Of a stretch of DNA of 7,261 nt, positions 1-4,852 are shown piece after piece (the first letter of the stretch is position 1; every line of letters begins with the position of its first letter). Where the stretch lies: NCBI GenBank assembly GCA_031552735.1, contig JAVBMF010000047.1, positions 1-7,261 on the forward strand, given 5' to 3'. The notes beneath the pieces are model-generated. The model saw only the letters and a program-made list of their open reading frames with translations, had not been told where the DNA came from and searched no databases. The position numbers were made by a program, and so were the translations under genes. Source of the DNA: JAVBUY01 sp031552735. GTDB taxonomy: Bacteria; Bacillota; Clostridia; Christensenellales; Aristaeellaceae.

Positions 1-132
1 CTGGGCCTGAAGGAAGCGAAGGACCTGGTCGAGGCTGCGCCCAAGGCCGTCAAGGAAGGCGCCAGCAAGGACGAGGCCGAGAAGATCAAGGCGAAGCTGG
101 CCGAAGTGGGCGCCACCGTCGAGATCAAGTAA
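1..132 (+). CDS. rplL: 50S ribosomal protein L7/L12, C-terminal fragment
   Basis: This is the last 43 codons of an open frame that enters from the left edge and stops at TAA (130-132). The translation reads LGLKEAKDLVEAAPKAVKEG, then a Lys/Glu-rich helix and the ending VGATVEIK. This is the conserved C-terminal domain of L7/L12, the stalk protein of the large ribosomal subunit that recruits translation factors such as EF-Tu and EF-G. The part seen covers the helix that contacts those factors and the final strand. The N-terminal dimerisation domain and hinge lie outside the window. In most bacteria rplL follows rplJ and precedes rpoB; here it is instead followed by terminators and a convergent unrelated operon, so the usual rplL-rpoB linkage is not present directly downstream. 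Identification is secure. Confidence 0.94.
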   Translation: MGLKEAKDLVEAAPKAVKEGASKDEAEKIKAKLAEVGATVEIK

Positions 133-141
133 GCGTACAAC

Positions 142-170
142 AAAAAAGAACACCGGTGCAACCGGTGTTC
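142..170 (-). terminator. Rho-independent terminator of the leftward nanE operon
   Basis: A perfect 10-bp inverted repeat, GAACACCGGT (148-157) and ACCGGTGTTC (161-170), is closed by a 3-nt loop. On the minus strand the stem is followed immediately by six T residues (complement of A142-A147). That is the classic intrinsic terminator layout for transcription arriving from nanE, although it lies about 175 bases past the nanE stop and beyond a second hairpin. On the plus strand no T tract follows, so it should be weak in that direction. Confidence 0.85.
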
Positions 171-195
171 AGGCTGCCCACAAAGGGCACAAACA

Positions 196-230
196 CAACA
201 CCGCGCATCATACGATGCGCGGTGTTGTTT
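196..230 (+). terminator. Strong hairpin, probable rplL terminator
   Basis: CAACACCGCGCATC (196-209) pairs perfectly with GATGCGCGGTGTTG (214-227) around an ATAC loop, a 14-bp GC-rich stem. On the plus strand it is followed by TTTGCTGT, a short imperfect T tract. It lies 63 bases past the rplL stop and probably ends the ribosomal transcript. On the minus strand it is followed by TGTTTGTG and could add to termination of nanE read-through, so it may work in both directions. Confidence 0.65.
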
Positions 231-344
231 GCTGTGTCGCCATCACCCGCACATCTCGGTCACTTATCGTACAATAAGCTCCCTCGTATGCGGGTTCGGC
301 TCCTTGCCTTGTACCCTTTCTAGACAGCCTGCGTTGTGCGCATT
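231..344. other. Convergent intergenic spacer, no gene seen
   Basis: No convincing gene or ribosome binding site is seen between the rplL-side hairpin and the nanE stop codon. The only structure noted is a weak 5-bp inverted repeat, CTTAT (263-267) and ATAAG (274-278). The stretch is best read as the untranslated 3' region of nanE. Confidence 0.5.
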
Positions 345-1049
345 TCAGGCGTCGGTTCCGTGCTTCTCCAGCGCGGCGACAAAGTGCCGGGTGATGTCCA
401 TCGGGCGCGTGATGGCGGTGCCCACCACCGCGCAGTGTGCGCCCGCGTCCAGCGCTTGGCGCAGTTGTTCCGGCGTCCAGATGCCGCCCTCGGCGATCAG
501 TGGCACGCGCAGGCGCGCGGCCAGACCGCGAATCACATCGTAATCAGGCAGCGAACGGCCTTGCGTGGCGGCGGTGTATCCGCAAAGCGTCGTGCCCACC
601 GCGTCAAAGCCCATCGCCTCAGCGCGCAGCCCTTCCTCCAGCGTGGAAATATCGGCCATAAAGCACTGCTCCGGATACTTGGCGCGCACCTCGGCAAACA
701 GGTCCGCGATGCTGCGGCCATCGGGACGCGGTCGGTCGGTCGCGTCCATCGCCAGCAGGTCCACGCCGCAGGCGACCAGCGCGTCCACCTCCGCCATCGT
801 GGGGGTGATGACCACCGGGCAGCCCTCGGTGACGCGCTTGATGATGCCGAGGATCGGCAGGGAAACCTCCTGCTGGATCTGCCGGATATCGGCCACGGTA
901 TTGGCGCGGATGCCCACCGCGCCGCCGCGCATGGCGGCATAGGCCATACGCCCCATGATTGCGCTGCTGTGCAGCGGTTCCTCGGGCAGCGCCTGACAGG
1001 AAACGATCAGCCCGCCGCGCAGCCGGTCGAACAGTGAGGAAGAACGCAT
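345..1049 (-). CDS. nanE: N-acetylmannosamine-6-phosphate 2-epimerase
   Basis: The 234-residue product is a TIM-barrel epimerase that converts ManNAc-6-phosphate to GlcNAc-6-phosphate in the cytoplasm, the step after NanA lyase and NanK kinase in sialic acid breakdown. Family hallmarks appear in order: LIVSCQA (14-20), VGIRAN (45-50), GIIKR (68-72) whose Lys71 matches the known catalytic lysine, MDATDRPRP (101-109), MADIST (131-136), VGTTLCGYT (151-159), LIAEGGI (184-190) whose Glu187 matches the second catalytic residue, and AVVGTAITRP near the C-terminus. Length is normal for the family (about 220-235). The ATG at 1047-1049 is chosen because GAGGTG lies 7 bases upstream on the minus strand (1057-1062). 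It follows the RpiR-type gene by 30 bp on the same strand, so the two probably share a transcript. Family identity is secure; the pathway role rests on the enzyme's known function. Confidence 0.94.
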   Translation of the reverse strand: MRSSSLFDRLRGGLIVSCQALPEEPLHSSAIMGRMAYAAMRGGAVGIRANTVADIRQIQQEVSLPILGIIKRVTEGCPVVITPTMAEVDALVACGVDLLAMDATDRPRPDGRSIADLFAEVRAKYPEQCFMADISTLEEGLRAEAMGFDAVGTTLCGYTAATQGRSLPDYDVIRGLAARLRVPLIAEGGIWTPEQLRQALDAGAHCAVVGTAITRPMDITRHFVAALEKHGTDA

Positions 1050-1056
1050 GGTATGG

Positions 1057-1062
1057 CACCTC
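1057..1062 (-). promoter_or_regulatory. Ribosome binding site of nanE
   Basis: GAGGTG on the minus strand is spaced 7 bases from the ATG at 1047-1049. It lies in the 30-bp gap after the upstream regulator gene and fixes the nanE start. Confidence 0.65.
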
Positions 1063-1079
1063 GCTTCATACAGAGTAAG

Positions 1080-1937
1080 TCACAGGATTTTGTCGGTGAT
1101 CGCCGAGGCGGTTCGCTCTTTGTTGCGCGCGGAATCGGGCAGGGTCTGGCGGAAATACTCCAGATACAGCACATCCAGCAAATACAGCTGCGACATCCTG
1201 ACCGCGATGGACCCGCCCTGCAACGGCCCTTCGTTCGCGCCGCAGGGGAGCACCAGATCGCTGCGTTTGCCCAGTAGCGAGCGCGGAAAGCGCGTGATGG
1301 CGATGCACTTGGCGCCCGCTTCCCTGGCCAATTGCAGGACATCCAGTGTGTCCTTGGTCGCGCCGGAATAGGAGAACAGCAGCGCCACATCCCTTGGCGA
1401 CATCAGCGAGGCGCTCATCAGTTGCAGATGCAGATCGGCGTCCGCCTGCACTTTGGGGGTGATGCGCATCAGGCGGCTCTTGGCCTCTAGGGCGGTCACC
1501 ATCGAGCCGCCCACGCCGAAGCAATAGATGCGTTGGGCGGCGCGCATCCAAGTGACCGCCTGTGAGACGTCCTCGGCGCGCGTCAGGTTGTAGGTCTCGT
1601 TCAGCGCGTCCACGCTGCTGCAGAGCACTTTGCGCAGCACGTCGCCCAGGCTGTCCTCGTACCCGACGGCGCCGGTCAGCTGCGCGGCGGCGGCTTCCTG
1701 CGAAGTGGCGGCCAGCGCCTGCGCCAGTTGCAGCTTGAAGTCCTGATAGCCTTTGAGCGATAAATCCCGGCAGAACCGAAACACGCTGGTGTCGCCGACG
1801 CCGCAGGCTTCGGAAAGCTCGCCGATGGAGTAATACACCACGCGCTGCGGATTTTGCAACACGAAATCGGCTACGGCTTTTTCCGCCTTGGTGAATTGCA
1901 GGTAATGCGCGCGGATGCGCGTGAATATATCGTTCAT
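1080..1937 (-). CDS. RpiR-family phosphosugar-sensing transcriptional regulator
   Basis: The 285-residue protein has the two-domain RpiR layout. Residues 1-77 form the HTH_6 DNA-binding domain, with the helix-turn-helix around 37-60 (SIGELSEACGVGDTSVFRFC) and the family-typical ending LKGYQDFKLQLA. Residues about 125-260 form a SIS sugar-phosphate isomerase-like domain, with IYCFGVGGS (137-145) and LLFSYSGATKDT (186-197) as its phosphosugar-binding segments. Members bind DNA as dimers or tetramers and respond to phosphorylated sugars. Beside nanE, a likely ligand is ManNAc-6-phosphate or GlcNAc-6-phosphate (inference). The ATG at 1935-1937 is chosen because the HTH domain begins there and GGAGGG lies just upstream; a frame extending to 2129 would cross the promoter region and is not credible. 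It is divergent from the transporter and so well placed to control it. It could act as repressor or activator; operator position favours repression. Confidence 0.9.
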   Translation of the reverse strand: MNDIFTRIRAHYLQFTKAEKAVADFVLQNPQRVVYYSIGELSEACGVGDTSVFRFCRDLSLKGYQDFKLQLAQALAATSQEAAAAQLTGAVGYEDSLGDVLRKVLCSSVDALNETYNLTRAEDVSQAVTWMRAAQRIYCFGVGGSMVTALEAKSRLMRITPKVQADADLHLQLMSASLMSPRDVALLFSYSGATKDTLDVLQLAREAGAKCIAITRFPRSLLGKRSDLVLPCGANEGPLQGGSIAVRMSQLYLLDVLYLEYFRQTLPDSARNKERTASAITDKIL

Positions 1938-1940
1938 TGT

Positions 1941-1946
1941 CCCTCC
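1941..1946 (-). promoter_or_regulatory. Ribosome binding site of the RpiR-type gene
   Basis: GGAGGG on the minus strand lies 3 bases before the ATG at 1935-1937. Spacing is slightly short, but this is the only good match and it decides the start over the longer upstream-extended frame. Confidence 0.6.
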
Positions 1947-1977
1947 GCTACCACAAGCAATGCTGCCCTGTGACAAT

Positions 1978-2007
1978 ATTATAGCGGTGCATATACACGA
2001 AAAGCAA
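1978..2007 (-). promoter_or_regulatory. Probable promoter of the rpiR-nanE operon
   Basis: On the minus strand a perfect TATAAT -10 box (complement of 1978-1983) is preceded 18 bases upstream by TTGCTT (complement of 2002-2007), a weak -35 matching three of six consensus bases. Transcription would begin near 1970 and give a leader of about 35 bases before the ATG at 1937. The -10 overlaps a GACAATA motif (1972-1978) that also occurs in the proposed operator on the other side of the region. Confidence 0.55.
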
Positions 2008-2059
2008 GCAGAAAAAAACAATTTTCCAAATATACTCCGGAAAATAAAAAAATATTCCC

Positions 2060-2088
2060 TTGACTTATTGTGCAATGCATGGGACAAT
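2060..2088 (+). promoter_or_regulatory. Probable promoter of the transporter operon
   Basis: TTGACT (2060-2065, five of six consensus) is followed after exactly 17 bases by GACAAT (2083-2088, four of six). Upstream DNA from 2011 to 2056 is very A/T-rich in this GC-rich window and could act as an UP-like element. Transcription should begin near 2095, giving a leader of about 67 bases before the binding-protein ATG at 2162. Confidence 0.6.
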
Positions 2089-2089
2089 A
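2066..2089. promoter_or_regulatory. 24-bp palindrome, candidate operator for the RpiR-type regulator
   Basis: TATTGT (2066-2071) and ACAATA (2084-2089) are perfect inverted copies. Between them is ATGCAT (2075-2080), itself a palindrome on the same centre (2077.5). Ten of twelve base pairs match across the whole site. It fills the spacer of the rightward promoter and overlaps its -10 box, so a bound protein would block RNA polymerase. Assignment to the neighbouring RpiR-type protein is inference from position and symmetry. Confidence 0.55.
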
Positions 2090-2104
2090 GGGACATAAAT
2101 TTGT

Positions 2105-2133
2105 GCGGTTGTGGCAAGTGTTTTCGCAACCGC
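2105..2133 (+). promoter_or_regulatory. Leader hairpin upstream of the binding-protein gene
   Basis: GCGGTTG (2105-2111) pairs with CAACCGC (2127-2133) around a 15-base loop, placed about 10 bases after the predicted transcription start and 11 bases before the ribosome binding site. It could protect the 5' end of an abundant mRNA. No T tract follows and I do not recognise a known riboswitch. Confidence 0.35.
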
Positions 2134-2143
2134 CAACACAGTG

Positions 2144-2152
2144 AGGGAGGGG
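2144..2152 (+). promoter_or_regulatory. Ribosome binding site of the binding-protein gene
   Basis: The purine run AGGGAGGGG lies 9 bases before the ATG at 2162-2164. It selects this ATG, which begins a proper signal peptide, over the in-frame GTG at 2111. Confidence 0.7.
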
Positions 2153-2161
2153 ACTATCATC

Positions 2162-3775
2162 ATGAAAAGATTGCTGTCGTTGTTCCTCGTACTGATGCTG
2201 CTGGTGCCAATCGCCGGGCTGGCGGAGGCCACCAATAGCAACCCGCTGTCCGACCCGCGCGTGCGCCAGGCCATGGCGTACGCCATCGACATGCAGGCCA
2301 TCATCGATTCGCTGATGAGCGGCAAGGCCACCGTGGCCTCGGTCATGGCACCGGAGGGCGCGTGGCGCGCCGAAGGCCTGAACGACTACGCCTACAACCC
2401 GGACAAGGCACGCGAACTGCTCAAGGAAGCAGGCTGGGATCAGAACCGCGTGCTGGACGTCGTGTACTACTATGGCGACCAGATGACCGTGGACCTGATG
2501 ACCGCCGTGCAGGCGTACTTCGCGGATGTTGGCATCCAGATGACCTTCCGCAAGCTGGAAGGCGATCTGGCCTCGCAGCTGTGGGTGCCGCCGTCTGATC
2601 CGGTCAACGGCCCCTCTGCGGTCAAGTGGGACATGGCGTATGCGGCGGTGGCCGCGCTGTCGATGGGCGATTACTATGATCGCTATCAGGGCGGCTTCTC
2701 CTCCAACAGCCATACCCCCACCGATCCGAAGCTCGACGCGCTGGTTGCCGCCACCAATGTCACCAGCGAGGTGGATAAGCAAATCGCCGCGTATCATGAG
2801 CTGGAGAAGTATGAGAACGAGATCGAAGTGAACATCCCGCTGTATCACCAGCCGGTGTTTGTGGTGCAGAGCAAGCAGCTCGACCGCGGCAGCGCGCCGT
2901 ACGGCAACGAGCAGTACCTGTACAACTGGGACATCGTCAACTGGGACATCCCGGCGGATGCGAGCGGCAAGAAGATCCTGCGCACCAACGGCGGCCCCGC
3001 TGAGTTCTTCGAGACGCCGTTCTTCAACCCAGCGTTCATCATGAGCCAGAAGCTGCTGTTTGACCGCCTGCTGCTGGCCGATGAGAACCTGTCGCCCAAG
3101 GAGGGCGCGCTGGCCAGCGATTACGCGCTGAGCGAGGATGGCCTGACCCTGACCATGACGCTGCGCGACGGCATCAAGTGGCACGATGGCGAGCCCATCA
3201 CCGCCGAAGATGTGCGCGGCACTGTGGAACTGGCCACCAAGGTGCAGACCAACCCGGTTCTGCTGACCACCTTCAAGGCGCTGGAGGGCTACGAAGCCTA
3301 TGCGTCCGGCGCGGCGGAGCACATCAGCGGCATCGCGATCGACGGCAGCAAGATGACCTTCAAGTTCGCGACCCTCAACCCCAACGTGCTGCTGACCTTC
3401 ACCCAATTCGCGCCGATGCCCATGAAGTATTTCGCGAATGTTGATCCCGCGACGTTCCAGCAGGCCGAGTTCTGGCAATCGCCGATCGGCTCCGGCCCGT
3501 TCAAGATTTCCGAAGTGAAGATGAACGAGTACACCGTGTGCGTGCCCTTTGAAGAGTACTATCGCGGCCGCGCCAAGATTGACGAAGTGCGTCTGTATCC
3601 CAGCGGCGAATCCGACCCGAATCTGGTCAAGAACGCCGCCGCGGGCCAGGTGGACTATGCCTACACCAAGTCGGTGGAGGACGTGCTGGCGCTGGAGAAG
3701 ATGGACAACATGATCGTCACGCCGGTCAACGTGCGTTACACCCGCCTGTTCTACGTCAACAAGTTCCCGCATTAA
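2162..3775 (+). CDS. Family 5 (oligopeptide-type) solute-binding protein with circularly permuted domain order
   Basis: This is a 537-residue exported binding protein, the capture component of the importer encoded downstream. Residues 1-23 are a signal peptide (MKRLL, a hydrophobic core, then AEA before Thr24) with no lipobox cysteine. What follows is out of the usual family order. Residues 24-264 match the part normally C-terminal: SDPRVRQAMAYAID (30-43), the Asn-Pro-x-Lys-Ala-x-x-Leu-Leu-x-x-Ala-Gly-Trp segment, and the late LYNWDIVNWDI end. Residues about 266-537 match the normally N-terminal part: ILRTNGG (272-278), LLFDRLLLADENLSP, and the family signature LTLTMTLRDGIKWHDGEPIT (from 328), then GSGPFKISEV. 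The protein ends at VRYTRLFYVNKFPH, which in ordinary members runs straight into the PLSDPRVRQAM segment. Full family content is present in normal length, so function is plausible. Codon use is strongly biased, as for an abundant protein. Position beside nanE suggests sialic acid, amino-sugar or glycopeptide ligands; this is inference. Confidence 0.85.
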   Translation: MKRLLSLFLVLMLLVPIAGLAEATNSNPLSDPRVRQAMAYAIDMQAIIDSLMSGKATVASVMAPEGAWRAEGLNDYAYNPDKARELLKEAGWDQNRVLDVVYYYGDQMTVDLMTAVQAYFADVGIQMTFRKLEGDLASQLWVPPSDPVNGPSAVKWDMAYAAVAALSMGDYYDRYQGGFSSNSHTPTDPKLDALVAATNVTSEVDKQIAAYHELEKYENEIEVNIPLYHQPVFVVQSKQLDRGSAPYGNEQYLYNWDIVNWDIPADASGKKILRTNGGPAEFFETPFFNPAFIMSQKLLFDRLLLADENLSPKEGALASDYALSEDGLTLTMTLRDGIKWHDGEPITAEDVRGTVELATKVQTNPVLLTTFKALEGYEAYASGAAEHISGIAIDGSKMTFKFATLNPNVLLTFTQFAPMPMKYFANVDPATFQQAEFWQSPIGSGPFKISEVKMNEYTVCVPFEEYYRGRAKIDEVRLYPSGESDPNLVKNAAAGQVDYAYTKSVEDVLALEKMDNMIVTPVNVRYTRLFYVNKFPH

Positions 3776-3802
3776 CCCATGCCGTAAGGCAGCCGCGCTG
3801 TT

Positions 3803-3834
3803 GTAAGGGAGGGGGGGTACGCCCCCCCTCTTAC
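3803..3834 (+). terminator. G7/C7 hairpin between binding protein and permease genes
   Basis: Seven G (3811-3817) pair with seven C (3822-3828) around a TACG loop of the UNCG type. The stem extends by A3810-T3829 and, past a 2-base bulge (3808-3809), by GTAAG (3803-3807) with CTTAC (3830-3834). Only a loose T-rich tail follows (TTCCATCACATTTCTTTTG). It starts 28 bases after the binding-protein stop. It probably acts as a partial terminator or 3' stabiliser giving more binding protein than permease, as is common in such operons. Confidence 0.65.
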
Positions 3835-3862
3835 TTCCATCACATTTCTTTTGCGTTTATCG

Positions 3863-3871
3863 GGGGGAGGG
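3863..3871 (+). promoter_or_regulatory. Ribosome binding site deciding the GTG start of permease 1
   Basis: GGGGGAGGG lies 6 bases before the GTG at 3878-3880. An in-frame TTG at 3851 lies upstream of this site and would translate the site itself, so GTG is the better start. Confidence 0.7.
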
Positions 3872-3877
3872 AAGCCT

Positions 3878-4837
3878 GTGCTGGCCTATATCACACGCCG
3901 GTTGCTCACGCTGATTCCCATGCTGCTCATCATCAGCTTTTTGGTTTATCTGGGCATGGAACTGATGCCCGGCGACGCGGTGACGTACATGGTCAGCCCA
4001 GACCAACTGGCCAACATTTCGCCCGAGAGGCTGGAGGAAATGCGCGAAGCATTGGGCCTGAATCAGCCTTTTTTTCTACGCTATATATCCTGGCTGGGCG
4101 GTGTGGTGCAGGGCAACCTGGGCTATAGCCTGACCAGCGGCGTGCCCATTACACAAATACTGATGGCAAAATTGCCCGCCACGCTGGAGCTTTCCTTTGC
4201 GGCGCTATTGATTTCGACCATCCTGGGCAATGTGCTGGGCATTGTCAGCGCCGTACGACGCGGCGGCAAGGCCGACTCCGTGCTGACGGTGGCCGGTATG
4301 CTCGGCGTATCCATTCCGGAGTTTTTCTTTGGCCTGGCGATGATTCTTGTGTTTGCGATTCATCTGAAGTGGCTGCCGGTGGGCGGCCGCACACAGCCGG
4401 AATATACGACCTATTGGCAGCACTTTCGCCACCTGATCATGCCGGCGCTGGTGCTGGGCATCTCCATGACAGCGGGCGTGATGCGCTATGCCCGTGCCAG
4501 CATGATGGACGTGCTGAACAAGGAGTTTATCAAGACCGCGCGCAGCAAGGGGTTGGCCTCGTGGCGCGTGTACCTGCTGCACGGCTTCCGCGTGGCGCTG
4601 ACGCCCGTGGTGGTGCTGATCGGTTTCCGCCTGCCGATGCTCATCGGCGGATCGGTGGTCATCGAGCAGATCTTCCAGTGGCCGGGCATTGGCGAGGCGT
4701 TTGTGGCGGCGGTGCGCGGCCAGAACTACCCGATGGTGATGTCCATCGCGCTGCTGTCGGTGACGATGGTGTTGATGGCCAGCTTTGTGGTGGACCTGCT
4801 GACCGCACTGATCGACCCGCGCGTGCGGCTGGAATAG
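3878..4837 (+). CDS. ABC transporter permease, OppB/DppB type
   Basis: The 319-residue integral membrane protein forms half of the importer's channel. It starts at GTG with MLAYITRRLLTLIPM, the typical OppB/DppB opening whose first helix spans about residues 9-29. The family motif ELMPGDAV follows, then LGLNQPFFLRYISWLGGVVQGNLGYS, a periplasmic segment with the conserved GxLGxS pattern. Further hydrophobic helices lie near 104-125, 137-160, 182-200, 240-265 and 290-312. The cytoplasmic EAA loop that docks onto the ATPase is at 216-225 (EFIKTARSKG), preceded by MRYARASMMDVL. The ending LIDPRVRLE is standard. Length is normal for the family. It is 102 bp downstream of the binding-protein gene, past a hairpin, and 15 bp ahead of permease 2. 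Family assignment is secure; substrate is not readable from this protein. Confidence 0.92.
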   Translation: MLAYITRRLLTLIPMLLIISFLVYLGMELMPGDAVTYMVSPDQLANISPERLEEMREALGLNQPFFLRYISWLGGVVQGNLGYSLTSGVPITQILMAKLPATLELSFAALLISTILGNVLGIVSAVRRGGKADSVLTVAGMLGVSIPEFFFGLAMILVFAIHLKWLPVGGRTQPEYTTYWQHFRHLIMPALVLGISMTAGVMRYARASMMDVLNKEFIKTARSKGLASWRVYLLHGFRVALTPVVVLIGFRLPMLIGGSVVIEQIFQWPGIGEAFVAAVRGQNYPMVMSIALLSVTMVLMASFVVDLLTALIDPRVRLE

Positions 4838-4852
4838 AAAGGGGGAGAGCAC

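Noticed and set aside
336..1037. Plus-strand open frame of 233 codons opposite nanE
   Set aside because: No ribosome site and no domain; nanE on the other strand carries all catalytic motifs.
1938..2129. N-terminal extension of the RpiR-type protein to an upstream start at 2129
   Set aside because: The extra 64 residues are unlike the family, would run through both promoters and the operator, and a ribosome site precedes the ATG at 1937.
2111..2161. Upstream GTG start for the binding protein
   Set aside because: It would place 17 residues before the signal peptide and translate through the ribosome binding site; ATG 2162 is correct.
2095..2161. Riboswitch in the leader of the binding-protein gene
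   Set aside because: Only one short stem-loop is seen in about 67 bases, with no terminator alternative and no known aptamer core.
1979..3772. Long open frame of 597 codons on the minus strand across the binding-protein gene
   Set aside because: It is the antisense shadow of a GC-rich coding gene: composition is His/Arg/Gly/Val-rich with no recognisable domain, and the plus-strand frame has a signal peptide, a ribosome site and clear family motifs.
2162..3775. Reading the binding-protein gene as two separate or broken half genes
   Set aside because: There is one uninterrupted frame, no stop or second start with a ribosome site at the inner joint near 2955, and the total length equals one normal binding protein.
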